Below are positions 29,360-38,536 of a stretch of 64,000 bases of DNA, one piece after another. A program made the position numbers and the translations under genes. How positions within the stretch are numbered: position 1 is the stretch's first letter; each line of letters opens with the position of its first letter. The notes beneath the pieces were generated by a model. The model saw nothing but the letters and a program-made list of their open reading frames with translations. It was not told the origin of the DNA and made no database searches. The DNA comes from Streptomyces canus (lineage in GTDB: Bacteria > Actinomycetota > Actinomycetes > Streptomycetales > Streptomycetaceae), in contig NZ_JAUSWW010000001.1 in the NCBI RefSeq assembly GCF_030815415.1, positions 7,254,001 through 7,318,000 of the forward strand, read 5' to 3'.

Positions 29360-30727
29360 ATGACCACCCCCGGCCCCGGCCCCGGCACCCGCACCCCCAC
29401 CGACCGAGCCACCCAAGGCCGAGCCGCCCGCAAACGCACCCCCCGCTCCGCCCACGCCACCTGGATGGCCTCCATCGACCGCCCGGACCCCGTCGCCGTA
29501 CTGGAGCGCCAGGGCCGCGACCGCCTCCCGGAACTGCTCCCGATCCGCTACGGCCGTATGACCGCCTCCCCCTTCGCCTTTCTGCGCGGCGCCGCCGCGG
29601 TGATGGCCGCGGACCTCGCCGCCCAGCCCCGCACCGGCCTCACCGTGCAACTCTGCGGCGACGCACACCTCCTCAACTTCGGCCTGTACGCCTCACCGGA
29701 ACGCTCCCTGCTCTTCGACCTGAACGACTTCGACGAGACGTTCCCCGGCCCGTTCGAGTGGGACGTCAAACGGCTCGCCGTAAGCGTCGTCGTGGCCGCC
29801 CGCGAGAACGGCCACAGCGAGGCGAAGGCGCACCGTGCCGCCGTGGAGGCGACGGCCGCGTACCGCACGTCCATCCACCGACTCGCGGGGCTCGGCGAAC
29901 TCGCCGTCTGGTACGAGCGGACGGACGCCGACACCCTGCTCCCGCTCGTCCGCTCGGCCCGGCACCGAAGGCGCGTCGAGTCGAGCCTGACCCGGGCCCG
30001 CCGCCGCACCAGCCTCCAGGCGCTCGGCAAGCTGACGGAGGTCGTCGACGGACGCCACCGCATCATCAACGACCCACCGCTGCTGGAGTCCGCCGGCACC
30101 TCCGACATGGCGGCCCTGCGCAAGATCTTCAGCGACTACCGCTCCACCCTCTCCGAGGAGCGCCGCCTCCTGCTGGACCGCTACCGCTTCGTCGACGCCG
30201 CCCGCAAGGTCGTCGGCGTCGGCAGTGTCGGCACCCGCTGCTTCATCGTCCTGCTCGCCGGACGGGACGCGGACGACCCGCTGTTCCTGCAGATCAAGGA
30301 GGCGCGGAAGTCCGTACTGGAGGAACATCTGCCGCGTGGCCCCTACGTCCACCAAGGGCATCGCGTGGTGGCCGGGCAGCGCCTGCTCCAGGCGGCCGGT
30401 GACATCTTCCTGGGCTGGATGACCGGGCCCCAGGGACGGGCCTTCTACTGGCGCCAGCTGCGCGACATGAAGGGCTCGGCGGACGTCGCCGGCATGACCC
30501 CGGCCGCCCTCACCTCGTACGCCCGCCTCTGCGGCACCGCCCTCGCCCGGGCCCACGCCCGCTCCGGCGACCGCATCGCCATCGCCGCCTATCTGGGCAA
30601 GTCCGACACCTTCGACCAGGCCGTCGCCGAGTTCGCCCGGACCTACGCCGACCAGACCGTCACCGACCACACCACCCTGACCGCCGCGGTCGCCGCGGGA
30701 GTGGTGAGAGCGGCCCCGGAACTCTGA
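29360..30727 (+). CDS. DUF2252 protein
   Basis: A 455-residue cytoplasmic protein. The N-terminus is rich in Pro, Thr and Arg. The core has MTASPFAFLRGAA, QLCGDAHLLNFGLY, FDLNDFDETFPGPFEWD and LQIKEARKSVLE. The GDxHxxNFG and FDLNDFDE motifs resemble the catalytic and metal-binding loops of aminoglycoside-phosphotransferase/choline-kinase folds, so a kinase-like activity is possible but unproven. ATG 29360 is the best start in frame; upstream alternatives run into repeat sequence. It converges, 14 bp apart, on a hydrolase-phosphotransferase fusion gene. Confidence 0.88.
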   Translation: MTTPGPGPGTRTPTDRATQGRAARKRTPRSAHATWMASIDRPDPVAVLERQGRDRLPELLPIRYGRMTASPFAFLRGAAAVMAADLAAQPRTGLTVQLCGDAHLLNFGLYASPERSLLFDLNDFDETFPGPFEWDVKRLAVSVVVAARENGHSEAKAHRAAVEATAAYRTSIHRLAGLGELAVWYERTDADTLLPLVRSARHRRRVESSLTRARRRTSLQALGKLTEVVDGRHRIINDPPLLESAGTSDMAALRKIFSDYRSTLSEERRLLLDRYRFVDAARKVVGVGSVGTRCFIVLLAGRDADDPLFLQIKEARKSVLEEHLPRGPYVHQGHRVVAGQRLLQAAGDIFLGWMTGPQGRAFYWRQLRDMKGSADVAGMTPAALTSYARLCGTALARAHARSGDRIAIAAYLGKSDTFDQAVAEFARTYADQTVTDHTTLTAAVAAGVVRAAPEL

Positions 30728-30741
30728 CGACCCGCAGGGTC

Positions 30742-32358
30742 TCAGGCGTATCGCTGCAACAGCCCGTCCACATAGGCCTCCAGCCGCTCGCCCAGCACCG
30801 CCGGCGTCAGCTCGGTGCGCCCCAGCTCGCGCCACGGCCCCGCCAGTTTCCCGGCGTCGGGGGCGTAGGCGAGGGAGTCGAGCAGTCGCCAGTACAGGTG
30901 ATCCGTGCCGTCGGCGAGCCGACGTCCGCCCTGGGCCTCGTAGCGGTCCCGGAAGCCGAGCCCGTGCTCCGGCCCGTGCAGCAGTGCGAGTGCTGTCGAG
31001 CAGTGGGCGACGTCCAGGTCGGCCGGGCCCCACGAGGTCTCGACCCAGTCGACGACACCGCTGATCCGCAGGTCGTCGGTGAAGAGCACGTTGCCGGGGT
31101 GGAAGTCCCGGTGCAGGAAGACACCTTCGTACGACGGCGGCTCGCGCCGGATGACGTCCACGGCCCGCTCCCACAGCGCGCCGTCGGGCACGCGCACCTG
31201 CTCCGGTGACGTCCAGGCCTGATAGGCGCGCGGGCGCTCGTCGGGTACGACCCGGTGGATCCGGACGAGTTGGGCCGCCAGCAGATCGAGCCGCTGTACG
31301 AGATCCTCCTCGTCGACCCGCACCCGGCCCGGCAGCCGGGACATCAACAGGCTCGGGTGATCGCTGTGTTCGACGGTGGCGTCCACGGCGAGCAGCTCGG
31401 GGGCCGGGATGCCGTCCTGGCCGGCGAGCAGCGTGAGGATCGACGCCTCGCGGTTCAGGAGGCCGGGGGCGTGGTGCCGGAAGAAGGGCTTCACGAAGGA
31501 CCGCAGGACCAGGTCCGAGCCGTCGTCGAGGGTGAGCGCGCGCATCTGCGAGCTCCAACCCCCGGACAGGAAACGGGTGGTGGCGACCGTACGGCCCGCG
31601 GGCAGCTGCTTGGCCATCCAGGCGCGGGTCGCCGTCCAGCCCTCGACCAGCAGCGCGTCGACGAACTCCCGCCGGTCGTCGGCGTGATCGTGGAACCAGA
31701 GGCCCAACCGGTGCGGTGCGTCCGGGATGTCGAGGCGCGTGTACTGCGACCGCGCGGTCAGCGCGTCCTGGACGGCCTCCGTCACGTCGGACGGGATGAC
31801 CTCGTCGTGGCCCGGCACCGCGAGCACCGCCCGCCCCTCGTACGCCCGCAGCGCGTCCAGTGCGGGCGCCCCGCGCCAGCTGTCCGGGGTGCGCAGGATC
31901 GCGCTGAACCGGCTGTTCCCGCTGCCGAACGGCACGTCCCACGCCTCGGCCGCGTACACCGCCGGCGAGCACAGCCCGATCGCCGTCACGCGCTCCCCGT
32001 AGTGCCGTACGAGATCCGCGACCGTCTGCCCGCTCATGCTGAACCCGACGAGGATCAGCGGCCCCTCCGCCGGCACCCGGGCGTCGATCACCGCGACGGC
32101 CTGCTCGAAGCGCCGGCGCAGGCTCAACTCCCGCAGCTCACCGGTGGATTCGCCGTGTCCGGAGAAGTCGAGGGCCAGGACGCCGCAGCCCCGGCCCGCG
32201 AACTCCTCCCCTACCGGCGTCAGCCGCTCCTTGCTGCCGTTGCCCGCCCCGTGCAGCAGAACGGCGGTGGCCCGGTCCGGGCCACCGCCGCCGTACACCC
32301 CGCTGAGCCGTTCGCCGTCGTGGCGCTGAGTGAACGAGGAGATCATGACCTCATTCAC
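30742..32358 (-). CDS. Alpha/beta-hydrolase fused to an APH-type phosphotransferase
   Basis: A continuous 538-codon gene. Residues 1 to about 235 form an alpha/beta hydrolase with LLHGAGNGS (oxyanion region), nucleophile Ser in GFSMSG, Asp in VPGHDEVIP and a catalytic His near DAPHRLGLW. Residues about 245-538 form an aminoglycoside-phosphotransferase/choline-kinase domain with HRDFHPGN (catalytic Asp and metal Asn) and VVDWVETSWGP. Each half is normally a separate protein, so this is a true fusion rather than a misread junction. A role in modifying or inactivating a small molecule, then cleaving it, is inferred. GTG 32358 is used; ATG 32346 is an alternative. Confidence 0.9.
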   Translation of the reverse strand: MNEVMISSFTQRHDGERLSGVYGGGGPDRATAVLLHGAGNGSKERLTPVGEEFAGRGCGVLALDFSGHGESTGELRELSLRRRFEQAVAVIDARVPAEGPLILVGFSMSGQTVADLVRHYGERVTAIGLCSPAVYAAEAWDVPFGSGNSRFSAILRTPDSWRGAPALDALRAYEGRAVLAVPGHDEVIPSDVTEAVQDALTARSQYTRLDIPDAPHRLGLWFHDHADDRREFVDALLVEGWTATRAWMAKQLPAGRTVATTRFLSGGWSSQMRALTLDDGSDLVLRSFVKPFFRHHAPGLLNREASILTLLAGQDGIPAPELLAVDATVEHSDHPSLLMSRLPGRVRVDEEDLVQRLDLLAAQLVRIHRVVPDERPRAYQAWTSPEQVRVPDGALWERAVDVIRREPPSYEGVFLHRDFHPGNVLFTDDLRISGVVDWVETSWGPADLDVAHCSTALALLHGPEHGLGFRDRYEAQGGRRLADGTDHLYWRLLDSLAYAPDAGKLAGPWRELGRTELTPAVLGERLEAYVDGLLQRYA

Positions 32359-32375
32359 TCATGGCGGCCCCGGCG

Positions 32376-32888
32376 TCAGGAAGCGGTTTCCGCCTTCGGC
32401 GCCCGCGCCGCCGCGATCGCCTCGCGCAGATGGTCCTCGTCGGCCTGGCTCAGCGAGGTCTGCACCAACTGGCCGCCGAAGGGGGCGAGTTGCGGGATCA
32501 CCTTGTCCTGGGCGGCTTGCTTGACCAGGACGAACAGGGCGGCGGCGCCCGGCCGGAGGTTCTGGCTGAGGTCCTTCATGAAGTTGTCGTTGATGCCGGT
32601 GTCGGTGACCGCGCCCCCGGCGGCGCCGGCCGCCGCACCCACCGCGGCACCGAGCAGCGGGGCCAGGAAGAGCAGCCCGATCACCCCGCCCCACAGGGCG
32701 CCGCCCGCCGCGCCCGCGGCGGTGTGGTTGAGGGCCTGGTGCAGCTTGATCTTGCCGTCCTCGCGCCGCTCGACGACCACGATGTCCTCCAGCTCGACGA
32801 GATGCTGCTTGGACAGCTCGATCACCTTCTCGCGGACCTGGTTGGCGGTGGCGAGGTCGTTGTAGGCGACGACGAAGAGATCACTCAT
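32376..32888 (-). CDS. DUF1269 glycine-zipper membrane protein
   Basis: A 170-residue protein with an N-terminal domain (MSDLFVVAYNDLATANQV) and a Gly/Ala-rich central segment (GGALWGGVIGLLFLAPLLGAAVGAAAGAAGG) that should span or insert in the membrane, then a soluble C-terminal part. DUF1269 proteins are widespread in actinobacteria and of unknown function. ATG 32888 is chosen from the family start. It is 18 bp upstream of the fusion gene on the same strand, so the two may be co-transcribed. Confidence 0.87.
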   Translation of the reverse strand: MSDLFVVAYNDLATANQVREKVIELSKQHLVELEDIVVVERREDGKIKLHQALNHTAAGAAGGALWGGVIGLLFLAPLLGAAVGAAAGAAGGAVTDTGINDNFMKDLSQNLRPGAAALFVLVKQAAQDKVIPQLAPFGGQLVQTSLSQADEDHLREAIAAARAPKAETAS

Positions 32889-33117
32889 CCGGTAACACCC
32901 CTTATCGGTGCAATATGACGTTTCGCCCGACTCTAGGGCGCCGGAATGCGGGGCGCACGCCAGGGAGGGGGAAAAAGAGATGCACACGGTGTGACCGTCT
33001 CCCTACGCTGGACACGCATTGCGGAGCTGCTCCCCACCGCTTGCCGCAGGGCCGGTTTCACCGCGCGGTCCCGGGGCTACTCTGCTGCTCACCCAACCAC
33101 GCACACGGAGGCCCGTG

Positions 33118-33399
33118 ATGGGCACCATCGTCATGGCCGGGGCCGCGGTCCTGGTCGTCTTAGGATTCGGAAACAGCGTCTACTGGCTCGCCGCGGCCGC
33201 CGTGCTCTTCCTGTACATGCAGTACGGGCGAGGCGCGTCCTCGACGCCCTCCCGGGGCGGTTCCTCGTCCGGGGTCATGCCCAGCGACTACCGGGCGTAC
33301 CGGGAGCGCCGCGACAAGCAGGCCAAGTGGGAGCGCCGCTACCGCCGCGAGCGCCCCTTCGAGTCCCGCCGTCAGGAGCGCGAGAAGAAGGGCAAGTGA
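33118..33399 (+). CDS. Small membrane protein with basic tail
   Basis: A 93-residue protein: two short hydrophobic segments (VMAGAAVLVVLGFGNSVYWL, AAAAVLFLYMQYG), a Ser/Gly linker and a highly basic C-terminus (RAYRERRDKQAKWERRYRR) that should face the cytoplasm or bind nucleic acid/lipid head groups. No characterised family recognised. GGAGG lies 7 bp before the ATG at 33118, which decides the start over the adjacent GTG. It stands alone on the plus strand between two minus-strand genes. Confidence 0.78.
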   Translation: MGTIVMAGAAVLVVLGFGNSVYWLAAAAVLFLYMQYGRGASSTPSRGGSSSGVMPSDYRAYRERRDKQAKWERRYRRERPFESRRQEREKKGK

Positions 33400-33430
33400 G
33401 CCCTTGCCGGGCCGTCCCCGGTCATCGGCG

Positions 33431-34015
33431 TCACAGGCCGGGGGCGCCCCACACCGGGAACCAGCGGCTCAGGTCCTGCTCGATCCGCAGATCGTCCCCG
33501 AGCGCCGCTCTGACCCGCAGTTCCAGCGCGTTGTCGCGCCGCTGCCCCCCGTCGGGCAGTGGCGCGAACGGGAACCAGGTGCCGCGCTTGTAGAGGTAGA
33601 CCAGCGCGAGCGTACGGCCCTCGCCGTCACGGAAGCCCGCCAGCGAGCACAGCAGCTGCGGGCCGAAGCCGTTGACCTCCATCGAGGCGTTCACCGCGTG
33701 CAGGTCGTTCACGAGCTGGGGAAGTTCGTCGGGGGCCCGCTCGGAGACCAGCCAGGAGTAGCCGTACTCGTCGCGTCGCAGCCGGACCGGGGGGCCGTCG
33801 CGGTCGGCGTCCGCGTCGAGGAGTGCCTGCACCTCGCGGTGCGTCTGCTCGAACGCGGCGCCCTCGACCGTGGCGAAGCACACCGCTCCGCTGCCGGTCG
33901 GGGTGAACCCCGCGGCGGCCTCCAGGGTGACGGCCGCCGACGGCAGTGCGAAGAGCTGGTCGAGATCGGGTGCGACGGGTTTCGTGCGCCCGAGCAGAAT
34001 GTCCAGCAGCCCCAT
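33431..34015 (-). CDS. pspAB: PspA-associated protein PspAB
   Basis: A 194-residue protein starting MGLLDILLGRTKPVAPDLDQL, the signature of actinobacterial PspAB, a partner of the phage-shock protein PspA in envelope-stress responses. Other marks are YGYSWLVSE and SRWFPVWGAPGL. It lies 5 bp downstream of htpX on the same strand, the usual genomic association. PspA itself is not in this window. It probably works with the membrane protease next door in handling damaged membrane proteins. Confidence 0.87.
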   Translation of the reverse strand: MGLLDILLGRTKPVAPDLDQLFALPSAAVTLEAAAGFTPTGSGAVCFATVEGAAFEQTHREVQALLDADADRDGPPVRLRRDEYGYSWLVSERAPDELPQLVNDLHAVNASMEVNGFGPQLLCSLAGFRDGEGRTLALVYLYKRGTWFPFAPLPDGGQRRDNALELRVRAALGDDLRIEQDLSRWFPVWGAPGL

Positions 34016-34020
34016 GGGTG

Positions 34021-34938
34021 TCAGTCCGCCTTTCCCGGGGTCGCGGCCTCACCCAACTCGGTGGAGATCCGGCCCAGTTGATCCAGCCGCTGGTCCAGAC
34101 TCGGGTGGGTGGAGAAGAGCCGGGCGATGCCGGGCTCGGACCCGAGAGCCGGGGTGAAGTAGAAGGCGTTGAACGCCTGCGCGGTCCGCAGATCCTTGCT
34201 GGGGATCCTCGCGATGTCCCCGGAGACCTTGGTGAGCGCGGAGGCCAGCGCCGAGGGCCGCCCGGTCAGCTGTGCGGCGGCCCGGTCGGCGGCGAGCTCC
34301 CGGTACCGGGACAGCGCCCGGATGAGCAGGAAGGAGAGGGCGTACACGGCCGCGGAGACCCCCATCACCCCCGCGAAGACGACGGCGGTGTTCTGGTCCT
34401 TGCGCCCGCTGAAGATCTGCGAGTAGAACGCGAACCGCACGATGAGCCCCGCGAGGACACCGAGGAAGGACGCGACGGTGATGACGGCGACGTCCTTGTG
34501 CGCCACATGCGACAGCTCGTGGGCGAGCACACCCTCCAGCTCCTCGGGCTCCAGCCGCCGCAGCAGGCCCGTCGTCACACACACCACGGCATGATCCGGA
34601 TTCCGCCCGGTGGCGAAGGCGTTCGGCATGTCGATGTCCGACACCGCGACCACGGGCTTGGGCATGTCCGCGAGGGCACACAGCCGGTCGACGACCCCGT
34701 GCAACTCCGGATACTGCTCCCGCTCCACGACCCGCCCCCGCATCGCGAACAGCGCGACCCGGTCGGAGAACCAGTACTGTGCGCCCAGCATCCCCGCGGT
34801 GATCACCAGGACCAGCACCCAGGACCTCAGCAACACGATCAACGCGGCGACGAAGGCCACGTACAGCAGTCCGAGCAGAAAAAGCGTGACCGTCATCCGC
34901 ACGGTCAGCCGCCGATCGCTCCGGAAACGGCTCTGCAT
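34021..34938 (-). CDS. htpX: HtpX-type membrane zinc metalloprotease
   Basis: A 305-residue M48-family protease for quality control of membrane proteins. Membrane segments lie at MTVTLFLLGLLYVAFVAALIVLL, VLVLVITAGMLGAQYW and two more after the active site. The zinc motif is HELSH in LAHELSHVAHKD, with the third ligand Glu in RELAADRAAA. ATG 34938 (MQSRFRSD) is preferred because GGGG lies 8 bp upstream; ATG 34944 is an alternative. Downstream by 5 bp is pspAB, so they form an operon for envelope stress. Confidence 0.93.
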   Translation of the reverse strand: MQSRFRSDRRLTVRMTVTLFLLGLLYVAFVAALIVLLRSWVLVLVITAGMLGAQYWFSDRVALFAMRGRVVEREQYPELHGVVDRLCALADMPKPVVAVSDIDMPNAFATGRNPDHAVVCVTTGLLRRLEPEELEGVLAHELSHVAHKDVAVITVASFLGVLAGLIVRFAFYSQIFSGRKDQNTAVVFAGVMGVSAAVYALSFLLIRALSRYRELAADRAAAQLTGRPSALASALTKVSGDIARIPSKDLRTAQAFNAFYFTPALGSEPGIARLFSTHPSLDQRLDQLGRISTELGEAATPGKAD

Positions 34939-35034
34939 CTGCATCACCCCGCAGTCAGGCACTCGCCCCACAGCCCAGTGTGCACCCGCCCCCACCATGA
35001 AGCGGTCGTGATCACCTCTAGACCCAGCAAAGGC

Positions 35035-36471
35035 TCAGGCCTTGAGCCCGGCCTCCCACTTGCGTCGCTTCAGCACGTACTCGCTGAACAGATGCCGCCC
35101 CCGGTCCAGGAGTTCACCCACCTCCACCGTCCCGCGCGGCACGTCCGCCGTCGGGTGCCAGCGCTGCACGGACTGCCGGGCCCACTGCCGGAGCTTGTCG
35201 TCCGGGTCGTCGAGCAGCGCGACGGAGGCCCGCAGCCGGACGAGCCCGTCACGCGCGTGCAGCAGCCGGAACGCGGCGACCCGCACATGCCGGGGCCGCT
35301 CCACCGCGAGCCGCTCCATCAGCCGGTCGGCGTCCAGCGGTCCGGCCGACGGCAACAGCGCCGCGGTAGCCTCCCGCACCACACCGGGCGCCGGATCGTC
35401 GAGAAGCGGCAGCAGCCGTCGTTCGTCCACCACGTCCAGCACCCGCAGCCCGGCCACGGCCCGCGCCCGCAACCCGGCCGCCGGGTGATCGAGCAGCGGC
35501 CACAGCAACTCTGCGTCCACCCGCTCCCCGCACTCCGCGAGCCCGATCACGACCCCCGGCGACAGACCCTCCGGACGGGCCCACCGCTCCCGGTACCAGG
35601 GCAGCGGATCGCCCCCGCCCTGCCGCACGACATACCGCGCACAGGCCCGCACCATCCCCGACCGGTCTCCGAGAAACCCCACCGCCCGCTCCACCCGCCC
35701 GGCCCGCCGCAACGCGGTGACCCCGGCCGCCCGGGCCCGCGGACCACGGGCGGCGAGAAGCGGTTCGAGTACGTCGTCGAGGGCCCCGTTTTGGTCCGAT
35801 ACGGCGGCCAGCGTGCTGTCGGCGCACAGCGACTGCACGACCGGGTCGCTGTCGCGGGCGGCGGCCCGGGCCAGCTCGGCGGGGGAGAGGAACCCCTCGT
35901 CGACGGCGAGCCGGTACGCGTACCGGCGTACCCCTCGACACGGGTCGGTGTACAGCGGGGCGAGGGTCTCCGGGGGCGCGGCCCGCAGCAGTTCGGTCGC
36001 CAGAGCGGTGACGAAGTCCCCCCGGCCCCGCCGCCCGATCCGCAGCACCAGGCCCATCACCCGCACCACGGCCTCGGCACCGAGCGTCTCCGTCAGCCGC
36101 CGCCGTGCCACCTCCCGCACCGGCGCCGCCCAGTCGGAGCACCGCACGACGAGCAGCGGCAGCAACCCGGGAAAATCGACGGCCCGCCACAGCGCAGCCG
36201 CCCTGACCCTGCCTTCCCGGTGGCACAGCGCGAGCGCGAGCTGACCCTCGCCGAGCGGTCCGCCGTCCAGCAGGGTGTCCTTCACAGCCCGCCCACTCTC
36301 GGTCTTCTCCCAGGCCGGCAACCACACGACCCGGTCCGGATCCCAGGAGATCGCCCGCACCCCGGCGTCCAGCGCGGTCCAGGCGGCCGGATCACCTGTG
36401 TCGAGCGCTTCCCGCAGCGGGACCCCTTCCGCGAGCCGCACGGCCGCAGCCGCCCCGTACCAGATGTCCAT
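35035..36471 (-). CDS. HEAT-repeat protein
   Basis: A 478-residue protein built largely of HEAT-like helical pairs, e.g. PLLVVRCSDWAAPVREVARRRL, LAPLYTDPCRGVRRYAYRLA, RAAGVTALRRAGRVERAVGFL, LWPLLDHPAAGLRARAVAGL and LLPLLDDPAPGVVREATAALL. No catalytic residues stand out; such arrays scaffold protein contacts. ATG 36471 with AGGGG 5 bp upstream sets the start. It precedes htpX on the same strand at 96 bp. Partner unknown. Confidence 0.85.
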   Translation of the reverse strand: MDIWYGAAAAVRLAEGVPLREALDTGDPAAWTALDAGVRAISWDPDRVVWLPAWEKTESGRAVKDTLLDGGPLGEGQLALALCHREGRVRAAALWRAVDFPGLLPLLVVRCSDWAAPVREVARRRLTETLGAEAVVRVMGLVLRIGRRGRGDFVTALATELLRAAPPETLAPLYTDPCRGVRRYAYRLAVDEGFLSPAELARAAARDSDPVVQSLCADSTLAAVSDQNGALDDVLEPLLAARGPRARAAGVTALRRAGRVERAVGFLGDRSGMVRACARYVVRQGGGDPLPWYRERWARPEGLSPGVVIGLAECGERVDAELLWPLLDHPAAGLRARAVAGLRVLDVVDERRLLPLLDDPAPGVVREATAALLPSAGPLDADRLMERLAVERPRHVRVAAFRLLHARDGLVRLRASVALLDDPDDKLRQWARQSVQRWHPTADVPRGTVEVGELLDRGRHLFSEYVLKRRKWEAGLKA

Positions 36472-36548
36472 GCCCACCCCTGACCAGCCCTGATGTGTCC
36501 GGCGATGGTAGACAGTGCGACCGTGTCGAGTCGCGCGATATACGGGTC

Positions 36549-36806
36549 CTAGAAGGGCGCCCGGAAGTTCGCATACCCCAGCAGCACGATGACCGCCGCC
36601 ACGCACCCGAAGACGATGGCCGTCGACACCCACGGCGACCGCGGCCGGCGTAGCCGCTCGGGTTCCGGACGGAACGGCTGTGCCTGTGGTGGGTTCTCCT
36701 TCCAGCGTGCGGCGAGCATCCGGGCCCGTGCCGAGGGCTCCTTCTCCTCGGCGCCGTCGGCCCACCGGATGTCGAACTCCCGCTCCTCGTCGTCCCGTTC
36801 GGCCAT
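36549..36806 (-). CDS. Small C-tail-anchored membrane protein
   Basis: An 85-residue protein with an acidic start (MAERDDEEREFDIRW), a Pro/Arg-rich middle and a single membrane segment at the very C-terminus (STAIVFGCVAAVIVLLGYANF). This layout is that of a tail-anchored protein. ATG 36806 has GGGGG 9 bp upstream; a farther in-frame start at 36854 is less likely. It lies between glnA and the HEAT-repeat gene. Function unknown. Confidence 0.75.
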   Translation of the reverse strand: MAERDDEEREFDIRWADGAEEKEPSARARMLAARWKENPPQAQPFRPEPERLRRPRSPWVSTAIVFGCVAAVIVLLGYANFRAPF

Positions 36807-36927
36807 CGCCGTAACCCCCGGTCGCCCTTCTCGCACGTCTGTTCCCGAAACCATACGACGGCGCCCCCGCCCTGAGGAACCAGGAACGGGGGCGCCGAGA
36901 GAGCCGGGAGAACCGGCCCGGGTTCGA

Positions 36928-38337
36928 TCACACGTCGAAGTAGAGCTCGAACTCGTGCGGGTGCGGACGCAGCTGCAGCGGCGCGATCTCGTTCGTGCGC
37001 TTGAAGTCGATCCACGTCTCGATCAGGTCCGGCGTGAAGACGTCGCCCTGGAGGAGGAACTCGTGGTCGGCCTCGAGGCGGTCGAGGACGGCCGGGAGGG
37101 AGGTCGGGACCTGCGCGACGCTCGCGTGCTCCTCGGGAGCCAGCTCGTAGAGGTCCTTGTCGATCGGCTCGGCCGGCTCGATCTTGTTCTTGATGCCGTC
37201 GAGGCCCGCGAGCAGCAGCGCGGAGAAGGCCAGGTACGGGTTGCCGGAGGAGTCGGGCGCACGGAACTCGACGCGCTTGGCCTTCGGGTTGGAGCCCGTG
37301 ATCGGGATACGCATGGCCGCGGAGCGGTTGCGCTGCGAGTACACCAGGTTGATCGGCGCCTCGAAGCCCGGGACCAGACGGTGGTAGGAGTTCACCGTCG
37401 GGTTGGTGAAGGCCAGCAGCGACGGGGCGTGCTTGAGGATGCCGCCGATGTAGTAGCGGGCCATGTCCGACAGGCCCGCGTAGCCGGCCTCGTCGTAGAA
37501 GAGCGGCTGGCCGCCGGTCCACAGCGACTGGTGCACGTGCATGCCCGAGCCGTTGTCACCGAAGATCGGCTTCGGCATGAAGGTCGCGGTCTTGCCGTTC
37601 TTCCAGGCCACGTTCTTCACGATGTACTTGAAGAGCTGGAGGTCGTCGGCCGCGGCGAGCAGCGTGTTGAACTTGTAGTTGATCTCGGCCTGGCCGGCGG
37701 TGCCCACCTCGTGGTGCTGGCGCTCGACCTGGAGGCCGGAGGCGGCCAGCTCGAGGGAGATCTCGGCACGCAGGTCGGCGAAGTGGTCGACCGGCGGGGT
37801 CGGGAAGTAGCCGCCCTTGTAGCGGACCTTGTAGCCGCGGTTGTTCTCCACCGCACCGGTGTTCCAGGCGCCCGCCTCGGAGTCGATGTGGTAGAAGCTC
37901 TCGTTCGCCGAGGTGGCGAAACGGACGCTGTCGAAGACGTAGAACTCGGCCTCGGGACCGAAGTACGCGGTGTCCGCGATACCGGTCGACGCGAGGTAGG
38001 CCTCGGCCTTCTTGGCCACGTTGCGCGGGTCACGGCTGTACTGCTCGCCCGTGATCGGGTCGTGGATGAAGAAGTTGATGTTCAGCGTCTTGTCGCGGCG
38101 GAAGGGGTCGATCCGGGCGGTCGACAGGTCCGCGCGCAGCGCCATGTCGGACTCGTGGATGGCCTGGAAACCACGGATCGACGAGCCGTCGAACGCGAGC
38201 TCCTCGTCCGGGTCGAACGCCTCGACGGGCAACGTGAAGTGCTGCATGACGCCCGGCAGGTCGCAGAAACGGACGTCGACGAACTTGACGTCCTTGTCCG
38301 CGATGAACTTCTTGGCCTCGTCGGCGTTCTGGAACAT
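36928..38337 (-). CDS. glnA: Glutamine synthetase type I
   Basis: Main ATP-dependent glutamine synthetase, a cytoplasmic dodecamer. The 469-residue protein has DGSSIRGF, EAEFYVFD, NNRGYKVRYKGGY, MHVHQSLW, NRSAAMRIP and the adenylylation site Tyr397 in DKDLYELAPEE, exactly at the canonical position, so it should be inactivated by GlnE-type adenylylation. ATG 38337 is preceded by GGAGGAG. A four-site GlnR box lies 100-136 bp upstream. Together with glnII it gives this organism two glutamine synthetases. Confidence 0.98.
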   Translation of the reverse strand: MFQNADEAKKFIADKDVKFVDVRFCDLPGVMQHFTLPVEAFDPDEELAFDGSSIRGFQAIHESDMALRADLSTARIDPFRRDKTLNINFFIHDPITGEQYSRDPRNVAKKAEAYLASTGIADTAYFGPEAEFYVFDSVRFATSANESFYHIDSEAGAWNTGAVENNRGYKVRYKGGYFPTPPVDHFADLRAEISLELAASGLQVERQHHEVGTAGQAEINYKFNTLLAAADDLQLFKYIVKNVAWKNGKTATFMPKPIFGDNGSGMHVHQSLWTGGQPLFYDEAGYAGLSDMARYYIGGILKHAPSLLAFTNPTVNSYHRLVPGFEAPINLVYSQRNRSAAMRIPITGSNPKAKRVEFRAPDSSGNPYLAFSALLLAGLDGIKNKIEPAEPIDKDLYELAPEEHASVAQVPTSLPAVLDRLEADHEFLLQGDVFTPDLIETWIDFKRTNEIAPLQLRPHPHEFELYFDV

Positions 38338-38435
38338 CCAGCTCCTCCTACTCCCGACGGTTCCTTGCCGGGGTGGTAGTTCGTTTGTGCGGCCAGTGCG
38401 GTGGCACACGATGACGACGACACTAGGGACGCGTG

Positions 38436-38473
38436 ATTTCTCGGGCGTGACCCATTTGTTTCGCACAAGTTAA
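38436..38473 (-). promoter_or_regulatory. GlnR box upstream of glnA
   Basis: On the glnA coding strand the sites read TTAAC-N6-GAAAC-N6-GTCAC-N6-GAAAT, a complete a1-b1-a2-b2 GlnR box with all four sites on an 11-bp pitch. GlnR activates glnA under nitrogen limitation in Streptomyces. The divergent RDD gene starts 64 bp away and may share the regulator. Confidence 0.92.
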
Positions 38474-38536
38474 CCGGACATCCCGCTCCGCACCCCACCT
38501 GTCCGCATCCCGAAACGCGGGCAGTACGGTGGACGG

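Noticed and set aside
33946..36483. 845-codon plus-strand frame across htpX and the HEAT-repeat gene
   Set aside because: Antisense to two well-supported genes; Pro/His/Arg-rich translation without a domain.
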